From Bacteroidales bacterium (GTDB lineage: Bacteria; Bacteroidota; Bacteroidia; Bacteroidales; Muribaculaceae), in NCBI GenBank assembly GCA_019416285.1, contig DXXM01000009.1, positions 1-64,000 on the forward strand: a stretch of DNA of 64,000 nt, read 5' to 3'. Under the pieces are notes generated by a model that did no database searches, was not told the origin of the DNA, and saw only the letters and a program-made list of their open reading frames with translations. A program made the translations under genes and the position numbers. Shown in pieces: positions 34,385 to 44,056 of the stretch (positions within the stretch are counted from its first letter, which is position 1; every line of letters starts with the position of its first letter).

Positions 34385-37048
34385 ATGAATAAACTTTACG
34401 CGGCGACATTCCTGATGTCATGCTCCATATACGGCATGGCTCAGAACATCGATTTTGACTTCCCGAACCGAAATACATCGGAAGTGACAGAACCAAACTA
34501 CATCCCCTGGCCGGTGGCACGTGTGCAAAGTGAGTCGAAAACTCTTGACAACGGGATGACTGTCTCACTCACAGGTGGCGACGCAGCAAACGGGCTTGCC
34601 TCCAACTGGAACAAACAGTCCGTCCAATCCGGATTCAAGCTCTTTGGCGACGGCGTCCTCGCCTGTTTCCTCGAAGGAGGCAACTACATCAAACTGACTG
34701 AGGGACCGACATCCATAAGTGTGACAGTCGAAGGGATGTCGCCCGGCGAACATTCTCTCATCGCCTATCACCATAATACCGACAAAAATCAAATTCTCCC
34801 GCCGGTTCAGGTCGAAGTCGATGGTGTGGTGAAAGTTACAGGGGCCAGATATTCCACCAACACAGACGGGCTGAAAAAATCGGAAGTCGGAAAATCATAC
34901 GTGCAGTTCACGGTCACAGAAGGTAAGCCCGTCACCATAAAGTATACAACGGTCCCCGAGGATGGCAAGACCTACTCCACGACCAGCATCATGCTGAACG
35001 GTCTTGAATTCGATGTAAACCCTTACGGCATAATGGATGAATCCCCCGCCAACCATGACTTTCATGTCGATGCCGACGACGGCACACTTGAATTTTCATG
35101 GAAAGGCGCAGACGTGGCCGTATCCCACAAACTTGTCTATGGCACGGATTCCATATCTGTAGCCGGTGCCACTGAATATAATTATGAGGGTACAATACCG
35201 TCTTTCAGTGTTTCCGGTCTTTCTCCCCTCCTGCGCTACTGGTGGCGAGTCGATGAAGTCGAGGCAGACGGCACGGTCCACAAAGGCCGTGCGATGACTT
35301 TCCAGACACGTCGCCTTGCATTTCCGGGCGCTGAGGGTTATGGCCGCTTTGCAATCGGCGGACGCGGCGGCAGCGTATACCATGTAACCTCGCTTGCCGA
35401 TGACGGTACTCCCGGCACACTCCGCTACGGAATCGAACAGATCAAAGGTCCGCGCACGATTGTCTTTGATATCGCCGGAGTCATCCCGCTCAACTCACGT
35501 CTCGTAGTCACCGACAAATTCGTCACGATAGCAGGCCAGACTGCTCCCGGGCGCGGCGTTCTCCTGCGCAACAAAGCTTTCGGCATGCAGTCCGACGGCA
35601 TTACCCGTTTTCTGCGCCTCTATCTCGGAGGAGCCGATGACTGGAACGAATCCATGGGCGGAAACCCCAATACGTCAGACGGCATGGGAATGACCGGCAA
35701 CGACCATTCCATCATGGACCACTGCTCTATCGCATGGACCATTGACGAAGGTTTCTCTTCGCGCGGAGCCAAAACCATGACATTACAGCGAACCATGATA
35801 AGCGAGGCGCTCAACCATGCAGGCCACGCTACCCAGTTCGAACAGCAGGGACACCATGTCAACCACGGCTATGCAGCGACGATTGGCGGAGGCGAGATGG
35901 GAAGTCAGGTCGGTTCATATCACCATAATCTTCTCGCCCACTGCGAAGGACGCAACTGGAGCCTCTCAGGAGGCCTTGATGGAGCAGGATTCTACGACGG
36001 CCATCATGACGTTTTCAACAATGTCGTCTACAACTGGGGTGGCCGCGCAACCGACGGAGGCACTCATCAGCTCAATTTTGTCGCCAATTACTATAAGAAA
36101 GGTCCTGCCACTACTCAGACATACCTTCTGCGCCATCAGTTTGAAGGTGTGGGCAAGGGCACACAAAGTGCCTATGTCGCCGGAAATATACGTGAAGAAC
36201 TCAACGGCTCTCTGACCTACGACAAAGAGGGTGAGACCTATCGTTATCAGTTATCAAACGGCCAGGTACTCGACTGGGAGCCATGGAGCGAAGTCCCTTA
36301 CTTCCCGAGTTATGCCACCGTGGAGACGGCCGAAGCTGCTTTCAAAAATGTGCTTTCAGACGTCGGATGCAATATGCCTGAACTATGTAATCACGACACC
36401 CGTATCATCTCTGAGACTCTTTCCGGCACCACATCTACCGAAGGAAGGTATACCAAGAAAAAAGGCCTGCCGGATTGCGAGAGCGATGCCGAGGGATTCA
36501 GTGGACTCAACATCACCGAAGCCTCGCGCGAAAGCGGGTGGGATACTGATCTCGACGGCATACCTGACTGGTATGAGAAACTGGCCGGGACCGACCCCAC
36601 AGTCCCCAACAACAATGACGACCGTGACGGCGACAACTATACTGATCTTGAGGAATATCTCAACTGGATTGCCTCGCCGAATTTCATAATTTCCGGCGTA
36701 CATGAGATAACTCTCGCACCCTATTTCGCCGGCTACAAGGCACCTGCATATCAATTGGCAGAATGTCCCGACGGAGTGACAGCATCCATCAAGGACGGCG
36801 TAATAACCGTTGTACCGTCAGAGGCGGCACCTTCCCTCTTCCGCATCGGCGTCAGAGCGTCGGAAGACGGCATCAGCCTCACACGCTTAATAAATATCGC
36901 GTACATGAAAGATACATCGGCTATCGAGACCATCTCCACGGATTACAATGATGATGACGGGCCTCTCTATGATCTCCTCGGGCGCCGCGTCAATAATCCG
37001 GGCAGAGGCATATATATAGGGAAAAACAAAAAAGTGATTGTGCAGTAA
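34385..37048 (+). CDS. Large secreted PL1-type pectate lyase with C-terminal calcium-binding region
   Basis: 887 residues from the ATG at 34385 (the frame can be read from a TTG at 34364, but the ATG opens the signal peptide MNKLYAATFLMSCSIYGMAQ). An N-terminal carbohydrate-binding-like region and an Fn3-like module (about 215-310, DGTLEFSWKGADVAVSHKLVYG) precede the parallel beta-helix typical of PL1 (AFPGAEGYGRFAIGGRGGSVYHVTSLADDGTPGT, then IAGQTAPGRGV and SIAWTIDEGFSSRG). Aspartate-rich DTDLDGIPDWYEKLAGTDPTVPNNNDDRDGDNYTD looks like thrombospondin-3-type calcium loops. The tail DLLGRRVNNPGRGIYIGKNKKVIVQ resembles short C-terminal sorting-type domains. It should cleave polygalacturonate by beta-elimination, working with the PUL 7 kb upstream although transcribed alone. 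Confidence 0.85.
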   Translation: MNKLYAATFLMSCSIYGMAQNIDFDFPNRNTSEVTEPNYIPWPVARVQSESKTLDNGMTVSLTGGDAANGLASNWNKQSVQSGFKLFGDGVLACFLEGGNYIKLTEGPTSISVTVEGMSPGEHSLIAYHHNTDKNQILPPVQVEVDGVVKVTGARYSTNTDGLKKSEVGKSYVQFTVTEGKPVTIKYTTVPEDGKTYSTTSIMLNGLEFDVNPYGIMDESPANHDFHVDADDGTLEFSWKGADVAVSHKLVYGTDSISVAGATEYNYEGTIPSFSVSGLSPLLRYWWRVDEVEADGTVHKGRAMTFQTRRLAFPGAEGYGRFAIGGRGGSVYHVTSLADDGTPGTLRYGIEQIKGPRTIVFDIAGVIPLNSRLVVTDKFVTIAGQTAPGRGVLLRNKAFGMQSDGITRFLRLYLGGADDWNESMGGNPNTSDGMGMTGNDHSIMDHCSIAWTIDEGFSSRGAKTMTLQRTMISEALNHAGHATQFEQQGHHVNHGYAATIGGGEMGSQVGSYHHNLLAHCEGRNWSLSGGLDGAGFYDGHHDVFNNVVYNWGGRATDGGTHQLNFVANYYKKGPATTQTYLLRHQFEGVGKGTQSAYVAGNIREELNGSLTYDKEGETYRYQLSNGQVLDWEPWSEVPYFPSYATVETAEAAFKNVLSDVGCNMPELCNHDTRIISETLSGTTSTEGRYTKKKGLPDCESDAEGFSGLNITEASRESGWDTDLDGIPDWYEKLAGTDPTVPNNNDDRDGDNYTDLEEYLNWIASPNFIISGVHEITLAPYFAGYKAPAYQLAECPDGVTASIKDGVITVVPSEAAPSLFRIGVRASEDGISLTRLINIAYMKDTSAIETISTDYNDDDGPLYDLLGRRVNNPGRGIYIGKNKKVIVQ

Positions 37049-37063
37049 CAAAGCCAAAATACC

Positions 37064-37110
37064 CAGTTCCTATGTTTGCAATGAAAAAAGCAGACATAGG
37101 AACTGTTTTT
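37064..37110. terminator. Terminator between convergent pectate lyase and DUF3109 genes
   Basis: Perfect 12-bp arms CAGTTCCTATGT (37064-37075) and ACATAGGAACTG (37094-37105) followed by TTTTT. Confidence 0.9.
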
Positions 37111-37163
37111 ATGGCTTTATGTGCCTCTTATATATAGCTTACGCGGCACGACAAACGGACTGG

Positions 37164-37775
37164 CTATTTGTCGCCGTACTCTTCAAGGTAGGCTTCGCAG
37201 GCGAGCTTGAGCTCGTCATACCACTCCTTGCCGAAGCGCGCCGTCAGAGGCCCTTCGAGAAACTGATAGAGCCTCACCCCGAGCTTGCGCCCCAGCTGTT
37301 CGGCCGACTTGCATATCTTCCAGCGATGATAGTTGACGGCCGTAAACGTGGGATATTCCGTCAGGCGCACCGGATAGAGCGCACACGACGACGGCTTGCG
37401 GAACTTACCGGTCTTGCCCTCGTTGAACGCACACTCTATCGCACACTGGCAGACGCCACCGGGGGCATAACATGTGTAGATGCAGTTGCGGCCGTCCACA
37501 ATCTGCGTGACGAGGTCTCCCTCCTCGTCGACATAGCTCGTCCCGGCTTCAGCCATGCGCTCCCGCGCCGACGGCAGCAGCTTGTCGGCAAACGCCGGAA
37601 GCAGGCGGTCGATTTCGTCGCGCTCCTCCTCGGTCAGCGGCGCGCCGGCGTCGCCCTCGATGCAACACTCACCCTTACACTTCTCGATGTCGCAGCAGAA
37701 AAACACTTCCGCAAGGTCAAGCGACACCAATGTATCCTGTATCTGTAGCATAATTTCTTCTGATTCTTCTTCCAT
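37164..37775 (-). CDS. DUF3109 cysteine-rich protein
   Basis: 203 residues. Cysteines are clustered in FFCCDIEKCKGECC (near residues 26-38), then CIYTCYAPGGVCQCAIECAF and SSCALYPVR, a pattern like the CxxCC-type metal or cluster-binding proteins related to YkgJ; this matches the DUF3109 family of Bacteroidetes. No signal peptide, so cytoplasmic. Molecular role unknown. An in-frame ATG at 37751 (MLQIQDTLV) is a possible alternative start. Its start codon lies 6 bp from repeat copy B. Confidence 0.85.
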   Translation of the reverse strand: MEEESEEIMLQIQDTLVSLDLAEVFFCCDIEKCKGECCIEGDAGAPLTEEERDEIDRLLPAFADKLLPSARERMAEAGTSYVDEEGDLVTQIVDGRNCIYTCYAPGGVCQCAIECAFNEGKTGKFRKPSSCALYPVRLTEYPTFTAVNYHRWKICKSAEQLGRKLGVRLYQFLEGPLTARFGKEWYDELKLACEAYLEEYGDK

Positions 37776-37780
37776 TGTCG

Positions 37781-37864
37781 GTTGGTTTATATCTTGCCCG
37801 GGCTATATTTTTGTCAGCAAGGACGCGACATGTCGCGTCCCTACAGGCCGGATGTGATGGTCGT
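37781..37864 (-). repeat. 84-bp dispersed palindromic repeat, copy B
   Basis: Inverted relative to copy A (27741-27824), 80 of 84 positions identical, with the same perfect 20-bp palindrome at 37821-37840. It fills the whole gap between the DUF3109 start and the DUF5103 3' end and runs into the latter's coding sequence: the last eight codons (TTITSGL and TAG stop) lie inside the repeat. Confidence 0.92.
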
Positions 37865-39136
37865 GACGCCGATGAGCCGGTCGAAGCGGCTGCCGCGCGG
37901 ACGGTGGTAGACGCGTATGGTGTACTCGTTGACGGTCTGATAGAAATCACCCTCCACAGGCGCCGTTTCTCCGCGTGTGGCCCCGAAAGGCACCGCGAGA
38001 TACTGATAGTTGTAGGCTCCCTGTTTGAGCAGCATCGACTGCTCGTAGCGCCCGGTGGCGCGGTTGTAGACCATGCGCGAGAGCGGGTCGAAGCGCCGCT
38101 GCACGAAGTCGCCGTCGAGGAACACGTCGCGCCCGATGAGCTCGGGCATCTCGAGCGAGAAATTTGTCATAACGTAGTCGGCCTCCGTGTCGGAGTTGGC
38201 CGACGAGGATTCGCGGATGAAATAGCGTCCGTGCTGGGTGCTGTCGTAGCTGTAGGGCGAGAAGGCGCGGGGCGTGTCGGTGGATAGCCACATATTGTAG
38301 ACCGGCGCCTCGAAGGTGATGTTCTCCACCCCCATGCCGGGATAGTTGGTCGACACCGTCTCGAAGCGGCGGTATTCATTGCCAGCGGGGAAGATGAGCG
38401 GACGTAGATGTTCGTAGATTACGCGGTCTCCCAGCACGCGCTGCGGTGTGGTGAGCACCACTTCGTTGTCCGGCCGTCCGTTCTGGCTCACTACAACCGT
38501 CAGGTCGTTGAACGGGTCGGCCACTCCGCCGCTCACGTGGCGCAGGTCAACCCCGAGGCTCACCTGCTGATGGCTGCGGTTGGCGTCGATGTCGGTCAGC
38601 GAGGTCACTCCGGCTGAAATCACGGCCGAAAAATCCGACACTCCGAAGCGCGCCTGAAGCAGCGTCACCTCCGGGTCGCTCTCATCGTAGACGCGCAGCA
38701 GATAGTTGCCCGGCTCGGTGATGCGGATGTCGCGGTTGGGTATGGTGATGACGTAGTGGACATAGTGTACGAGCGTGGCGCGCGAATATTCATAGTCTTC
38801 GACCGTTCCTTCGTTGAAACCGTCGAGAAATTCCGACGCCACCAACCCCTCCGGGCGCCAGAGGGCGTCGCAGTGGATGAGTTCGTAGCGCATGAAGCGG
38901 CGCTCCTCGCCGAGCTCGTCGAAACTCACGGTCAAGCAGCTGTCGTCGTGGCCGAGCATGATTACCGGAGGCGCGAAATCGTTCCCCTCCAGCGTCACCC
39001 GCAGCGAGCGCATCGAGGGCTCGAAAATCCCCTGCCGGGTGTCGGTCTCCTCAGCGCGTCCCTGCGCCGCCGCAGCGAGCAGGAGCAGAAGCGCCACGGC
39101 GAGCCTGCGCCACACGTCAGAAACCATCGGCCTCAA
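37841..39136 (-). CDS. Type IX secretion plug protein, DUF5103 family
   Basis: 431 residues with a signal peptide (MRPMVSDVWRRLAVALLLLLAAAAQGRA). The body shows typical DUF5103 blocks: SMRSLRVTLEGNDFAPPVIML near the N-terminus, YELIHCDALWRPEGL, FLDGFNEGTVEDYEYSRAT, and a C-terminal immunoglobulin-like part (FDRLIGVTTI). In this family the protein is periplasmic and associates with the SprA-type T9SS channel as the plug (family knowledge). It overlaps the upstream C_GCAxxG gene by 20 bp. The C-terminus is formed by repeat copy B (see findings). Confidence 0.85.
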   Translation of the reverse strand: MRPMVSDVWRRLAVALLLLLAAAAQGRAEETDTRQGIFEPSMRSLRVTLEGNDFAPPVIMLGHDDSCLTVSFDELGEERRFMRYELIHCDALWRPEGLVASEFLDGFNEGTVEDYEYSRATLVHYVHYVITIPNRDIRITEPGNYLLRVYDESDPEVTLLQARFGVSDFSAVISAGVTSLTDIDANRSHQQVSLGVDLRHVSGGVADPFNDLTVVVSQNGRPDNEVVLTTPQRVLGDRVIYEHLRPLIFPAGNEYRRFETVSTNYPGMGVENITFEAPVYNMWLSTDTPRAFSPYSYDSTQHGRYFIRESSSANSDTEADYVMTNFSLEMPELIGRDVFLDGDFVQRRFDPLSRMVYNRATGRYEQSMLLKQGAYNYQYLAVPFGATRGETAPVEGDFYQTVNEYTIRVYHRPRGSRFDRLIGVTTITSGL

Positions 39137-39515
39137 GCTGACGGTGAAGTATCTCCACCGCGTCAGTGATTAGTTCGGCACACGGCTTGCGGTCGGGCCC
39201 CTTGAGCTCGCGGCAGATATAGGAACCGTTGAGATTTGCGAAGGCGTCCATCGTCTCGCGGACCTTCCCGTAGACCGCCGGGCGCTTTGTGGCGTCGTAG
39301 GCCATGCCCGCTACCATTGTGGCCCCCGTGATAGCGCCACACACCTCTCCCTTGCCTCCGAACCCGCTGCCGAAACCGGCAGAGAGGCGGCTGAGAAGCT
39401 GTTCGTCTATCGCTGTGACGTCGCCAAAGGCCATCGCCACGCTCTGGCAGCAGTTGTGGCCCTGCTTTTTGAGGTCGAGAGCGCGCTGGCGGCGCTCCTC
39501 AAGAGTATATTTCAT
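39117..39515 (-). CDS. C_GCAxxG_C_C family redox-type protein
   Basis: 132 residues. Signature cysteines: C22-C23 (GHNCCQSV), C59 in GKGEVCGAITGA, C101 and C112. This fits the C_GCAxxG_C_C family, whose members are thought to bind a metal or act in redox chemistry; no reaction is established. Cytoplasmic. It overlaps the DUF5103 gene by 20 bp and follows ung after 25 bp, so probably one operon. Confidence 0.9.
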   Translation of the reverse strand: MKYTLEERRQRALDLKKQGHNCCQSVAMAFGDVTAIDEQLLSRLSAGFGSGFGGKGEVCGAITGATMVAGMAYDATKRPAVYGKVRETMDAFANLNGSYICRELKGPDRKPCAELITDAVEILHRQLEADGF

Positions 39516-39540
39516 CGTCGTGTATTCGGTTTATTATCAT

Positions 39541-40218
39541 TCATTTGCAGCTTCCGCACCAATCCACGGGCTCGATGCCGTGTGCGGCGAGATAGGCGTT
39601 GGCGCGCGAGAACGGACGGCTCCCGAAGAAACCCCTCGAAGCGCTCAGAGGCGAGGGATGTGGCGAAGTGATGACGCAATGGCGCGAGCGGTCTATGAAC
39701 TCACCCTTGCGCTGCGCGTAGGCCCCCCACAGGATAAAGACAAGGTTTTCACGCTCCTCGGCCAGACGGCGGATTGCCGCGTCGGTAAAGGTCTCCCAAC
39801 CGCGGTTCTGATGCGAGGCCGGAGCACCCGCGTCAACCGTCAGAGTGGCGTTGAGCAGCAGCACACCCTGGCACGCCCACGCACTCAGGTCGCCCGTCGG
39901 GGGCGGAGGACACCCGAGGTCATCCTCAAGCTCCTTGTAGATATTGCGGAGCGAGCGCGGCAGCTCCACACCCGGATTGACCGAAAAACTCAGACCGTTT
40001 GCCTGACCGTAGCCCGGATAAGGGTCCTGTCCGAGAATCACCACCTTCACCTTATCGAAAGGACAGGCGTCGAAGGCCGCAAAAATCCTGCCTGCCGGTG
40101 GAAAGACCGTCTGCTGCGCATAGCGCGAGCGCACAAAATCAGTGAGCACCCGGAAATAATCCTTGTCCCACTCCGCCGCCAGCGCCTCCTTCCACGAAGG
40201 CTCAATCCTTACGTCCAT
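39541..40218 (-). CDS. ung: Uracil-DNA glycosylase (family 1)
   Basis: 225 residues. It removes uracil from DNA at the start of base excision repair. The catalytic water-activating loop GQDPYPGYGQANGLSF (Asp65), LLNATLTV (near 121-128) and the His187 loop HPSPLSA are all present. Normal length. First gene of the ung, C_GCAxxG, DUF5103 run. Confidence 0.98.
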   Translation of the reverse strand: MDVRIEPSWKEALAAEWDKDYFRVLTDFVRSRYAQQTVFPPAGRIFAAFDACPFDKVKVVILGQDPYPGYGQANGLSFSVNPGVELPRSLRNIYKELEDDLGCPPPPTGDLSAWACQGVLLLNATLTVDAGAPASHQNRGWETFTDAAIRRLAEERENLVFILWGAYAQRKGEFIDRSRHCVITSPHPSPLSASRGFFGSRPFSRANAYLAAHGIEPVDWCGSCK

Positions 40219-40261
40219 ATCTCGTGATGTTTTGTTAAAATAAACGATTTGAATTTTCTTC

Positions 40262-40293
40262 TTTGCAAAAATACAAAAATTTCACTAAATTTG
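40262..40293 (+). promoter_or_regulatory. Predicted promoter of tRNA-Arg
   Basis: TTTG at 40262-40265, 20-nt spacer, TAAATTTG at 40286-40293. Start near 40300, 84 nt before the mature tRNA 5' end. Confidence 0.65.
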
Positions 40294-40383
40294 CATCTGT
40301 TTTACGACGAAAGGCTCCGCAACAGAGCAATTCCGCACTCTGCATCTCCCTCATCCGCGGCACACAAAACCTCCGCAACACAT

Positions 40384-40455
40384 GTTCCCGTAGTTCAATG
40401 GATAGAATATCGGATTCCGGTTCCGACGATTAGGGTTCGACTCCCTACGGGAATA
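40384..40455 (+). tRNA. tRNA-Arg (CCG)
   Basis: 72 nt. Acceptor arms GTTCCCG (40384-40390) and CGGGAAT (40448-40454, one G-U), D stem GTTC/GAAT, anticodon stem TCGGA/TCCGA with loop TTCCGGT giving anticodon CCG (reads CGG), T arm TAGGG-TTCGACT-CCCTA. Discriminator A at 40455; CCA is not encoded. Confidence 0.96.
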
Positions 40456-40652
40456 CTATTTATCACCTCCCCAATCTACACATTTAAAACAAAGGCATAA
40501 ATCAGGGACGCCCCTCCTCCCCGGAGAATCGTCCCTTCACTTATTTAAATAATATTGAACCTGTTAATATTTTGCTGATAAAGATATTGTTAACTATCGT
40601 AGACTGATAAATAATTTATTAATATCTGACTACTGGGTAGTTTCGCCAAACA

Positions 40653-43600
40653 TTAATCTGCGCGTCTTATAAAACAAGCATCAAAATGAGCTTCATCCTT
40701 ACAACCTGACCATTGAGAATGTTTTTGTATATTTGATCTTGTAATTAAGTTTACATCAAATGTAAAGAAGTTCATATCAAGGCCGGCGGCCTCACCATTG
40801 TCATTCTCAGCGATATCTTTAGCCGACGTTATTTTCTGAGCCCAATATATAGCACCTTTTCTCATATATAAATCATGGAACAGAGGCATCCACTGAGCTG
40901 CAGAAGTAGGGAATTCCTCTATACGCCCACACGCGTATCTAAGCACTCCATTTCGAGTATTTCCTCCATCCCAGTGTTTACGATGTCCATAACCGGACCG
41001 TCCAATCGGGAAAAAGATACTTCGATAGTTTTCTGCTACCGCATTATTATCTTTATTCCAATAATATATGAATACTCCACACATTCCACATTTATCTCTT
41101 TCTGCAGTAGGAGAAGTATGGCGGCACCAGCCATACGCTTTGCTTACATCATATTGAGTTTCAGTCGCTCCATCAGCATAAAGCACACCAAATCCCTGCT
41201 GAATTTCATCTCCTAAATACAGCGTCTCAAAATCAGACATCGTAGCAATTTTTGTATCTGCAAAGCCATTATTATTACCATTGAACCCAGACCACGTTTT
41301 CCCATTTGGGGTGAAAGCATTCTGTTCCTTTCCTGTCGCTATATTCAAAGAGTTGGGAACATTAAAATTACTTTTAGAGGGCGCCTGTCCGACCGGTTCA
41401 TAAACATTGCTACTTACATCTATAGGCGTGTCTAAATTACCAAATTTAAACAATGAACCTTCATCACGGGGATCATCTCCCTCTACCCCATCACATATGA
41501 GGTTACATGTATGCCATTCTTTCTCTCCGGGAACGATATTTTGGGCAGCATAACCCTGACGAACAAATATAAGATGGACACACGAATAGTTATGATAACG
41601 AACTCTTATCACAGCATTACGCACTTTTTTATCTCTATTCATTTTATTAAAACGAACAGTAAATGCGATCTCGGAATCTGACGTCCCTTTTATGGTACTT
41701 TTCCCATTTAGATTTATAAAATTATCATCACCTAAAACTTCAGCCATCCAAGGGCCATCTGATTTAAATGCCTCAAATTCAGATCCATTATCGCTGATTT
41801 TTTTTGTCAAAGTTACTTCAAAATTCTCATTATTACCGGATTCACGATAAATTCCCTTAGGATTTGTTATACGTGGCACCTGTTCTACGCGGATTATCTG
41901 ACTCTCATCTCTTTTTTGAGTCGTATCATCCTTTTTTCGACAATGTGCAGTTATTCTTATAAAAGCATGACGGGAAAACGCCTCATACGGGTTGTTTCCA
42001 GTGTAACCGGATTCTTTCACCAAGTTTTTAGCTCTTGTAAAAACAGGCAAATTAAATTTTAAAGAGTTTCCACCATCTTTTTCAACATTGTAAGCTTCCC
42101 GACCGGTATTTGAAGTATCGGTTTCTCCATTAAAATAATAAGTTCTCTTACTTCTATCAACAACATTCTGCTGAGCCTGAGATTTTGGTGTCTTGACTTT
42201 AATACCATAGAAATAGGTATCATTCATGTGTTGGTTTTTAGTATGTTTAGTCCATTGGTTAGCATCATCAGCCAATGAAAACTTATCCGTAACAACTTCA
42301 AGCGGTAGAATCTTTAATTTTTCATCCGTTTGACGTAGTGAAAGAAAACCATTTCCAAGATATTTCGTCTTTCCATTTAATTTTGCACTATCACTTGATA
42401 CAATTTCGGCTATCTCGCTTAAAGTATACTTATTTCTTGTAAATTCAGCTTTTTCATAATTGTCCAGTTCTTCATCCAAACTTTCAAAAGGAGTTTGAAG
42501 ATTTTTTGCCTGTGTATCTATATCCGTATCAGTTCCGGTTGGCCACCAGTTGTTGCCAACTATTTCCGCATCAAGAGATTCAACCTCATAGCCTTCTGGC
42601 GGGGTATAACGAAAACGAATGGTAGAATCGTGGTTATAGAGATAGGATACATAATAAGGGTCGCGGACTTCAAAGCCCGTATCCTCCTTGTATTCTATAT
42701 GCCAGTCGACATCATTTCCATAACCTCTGACACACATAGTTATTTTGTAATGATAATTTCGTTCAACATCGAAATTTCTCAATACATCCTTTCCAAGCAT
42801 GAAACGATAGATGATTTTACCTTGTGACACAACTTTGTTTGACGACATGTCATAATAGCCCTCTACTTCAATATAGCTGCCAAATTCCATATTATCCTTG
42901 TCATAAGATTCATCGCCGGCCCCCTCCACGAGTCCATCATCCGTAGGTTTCTGCTCCTTATCGGTTTTATCGTTCAAGCCCTCGCCCTGCATGTTTTCAT
43001 ACAGGAAAAGAGCCTCGGCATCTTCAGCATGTAAATCCTTAGGCTTATCGCCATCCATAATGTATGGTGAACCATTTGCTATATAAGGCCAATTAAGATG
43101 GTCATCACCTTCACCGAAAACTATGCTGTTCGCATCCGAAGTGGGACGATAATTCTCATCCTCATTGCCGGGAACAACTGTCTTATAGGTAATTATTTTA
43201 GTGTCTTCTCCATTGGCCACATTTTTTCTTCCGAGCGCGCAGCAGTCAGGTATGTCATGAATCGTGACACGTTTTATATACACTCGTATATTATCAAGTA
43301 GCCCCGACCCATCGAAACTAACAGTAACCTTTGACGCACAGCGACGCAGCCATGAATGAAGTGACATGTGAGCTTTGTCTATTGAAACTTTCACATCATT
43401 CATATCTTTGCTCGTGAAAGGCTGTTTTTTCTCTTTTTCAGTTGTAAAATAACCGAGCATCTCGCAGTTATTAAGCATATTGGAGCTCCATGTCATTTTA
43501 GCAGCGAGGAATTTCTCACGTTCTCCTATAATGTCGGCAAATCGACTGCCGTTAAGCACGTCAATTGTCTTCTGACGTGTTCCGTCAGACTCCATCTCTC

Positions 43601-44033
43601 CAAGATTAGCCACACCATATATATAAAATTCCCCATACGGTAATATCATATCAAATGAGGTATGTAATGTGCTGCTCTCCGCCAAATCTCCATTGGAAGC
43701 ATCTTCAGGATTTCGCTTTTCTCCGACTGGTTCAGTAAGATTATGTTCCTCTTTCGTTATCTCAACAGGAAAACCATCTAAAAGCTTACCATCCTTATCA
43801 TAGACAACCACACATAAGTCATCAAGGCGATCCATAAGTTTCCCGTTATCACCACGAGATATATTCTCGATATTTGAAAATGGTTCAAAATCAAGTTTTA
43901 CATGTACAATTGTCTGCCCATCAGGATAGAACCCATTTTTAGGCCCATACAAGAGGTCATCACTGCATCCTGATATGACAATAAATGCAGGTATCAGAAA
44001 TAATATATATATTTTTTTGCTAAATGTCTTCAT
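40653..44033 (-). CDS. Large DUF4906-type fimbrial tip lipoprotein
   Basis: 1126 residues. Lipobox VISGC (Cys23). The N-terminal third has fimbrillin-like features (IVHVKLDFEP, FDMILPYGEFYIYGVANLG, LRRCASKVTVSFDGSGL); the C-terminal part (YGWCRHTSPTAERDKCGMCGVFIYYWNKDNN...FHDLYMRKGAIYWAQK) is the kind seen in large proteins at the end of Bacteroidetes fimbria operons, often annotated DUF4906. Probably assembled at the fimbria tip and used in adhesion (inference). It is clearly more AT-rich than the pectin and rhomboid regions, with AT-ending codons, suggesting separate ancestry. Last gene of the operon, 23 bp after the preceding gene. Confidence 0.7.
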   Translation of the reverse strand: MKTFSKKIYILFLIPAFIVISGCSDDLLYGPKNGFYPDGQTIVHVKLDFEPFSNIENISRGDNGKLMDRLDDLCVVVYDKDGKLLDGFPVEITKEEHNLTEPVGEKRNPEDASNGDLAESSTLHTSFDMILPYGEFYIYGVANLGEMESDGTRQKTIDVLNGSRFADIIGEREKFLAAKMTWSSNMLNNCEMLGYFTTEKEKKQPFTSKDMNDVKVSIDKAHMSLHSWLRRCASKVTVSFDGSGLLDNIRVYIKRVTIHDIPDCCALGRKNVANGEDTKIITYKTVVPGNEDENYRPTSDANSIVFGEGDDHLNWPYIANGSPYIMDGDKPKDLHAEDAEALFLYENMQGEGLNDKTDKEQKPTDDGLVEGAGDESYDKDNMEFGSYIEVEGYYDMSSNKVVSQGKIIYRFMLGKDVLRNFDVERNYHYKITMCVRGYGNDVDWHIEYKEDTGFEVRDPYYVSYLYNHDSTIRFRYTPPEGYEVESLDAEIVGNNWWPTGTDTDIDTQAKNLQTPFESLDEELDNYEKAEFTRNKYTLSEIAEIVSSDSAKLNGKTKYLGNGFLSLRQTDEKLKILPLEVVTDKFSLADDANQWTKHTKNQHMNDTYFYGIKVKTPKSQAQQNVVDRSKRTYYFNGETDTSNTGREAYNVEKDGGNSLKFNLPVFTRAKNLVKESGYTGNNPYEAFSRHAFIRITAHCRKKDDTTQKRDESQIIRVEQVPRITNPKGIYRESGNNENFEVTLTKKISDNGSEFEAFKSDGPWMAEVLGDDNFINLNGKSTIKGTSDSEIAFTVRFNKMNRDKKVRNAVIRVRYHNYSCVHLIFVRQGYAAQNIVPGEKEWHTCNLICDGVEGDDPRDEGSLFKFGNLDTPIDVSSNVYEPVGQAPSKSNFNVPNSLNIATGKEQNAFTPNGKTWSGFNGNNNGFADTKIATMSDFETLYLGDEIQQGFGVLYADGATETQYDVSKAYGWCRHTSPTAERDKCGMCGVFIYYWNKDNNAVAENYRSIFFPIGRSGYGHRKHWDGGNTRNGVLRYACGRIEEFPTSAAQWMPLFHDLYMRKGAIYWAQKITSAKDIAENDNGEAAGLDMNFFTFDVNLITRSNIQKHSQWSGCKDEAHFDACFIRRAD

Positions 44034-44056
44034 ATATTATACTTTCTTATTTTGCA

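Noticed and set aside
40503..40539. AGGGACG/CGTCCCT hairpin as terminator after tRNA-Arg
   Set aside because: Only 7-bp arms, a long loop and no T-run; not enough to call.
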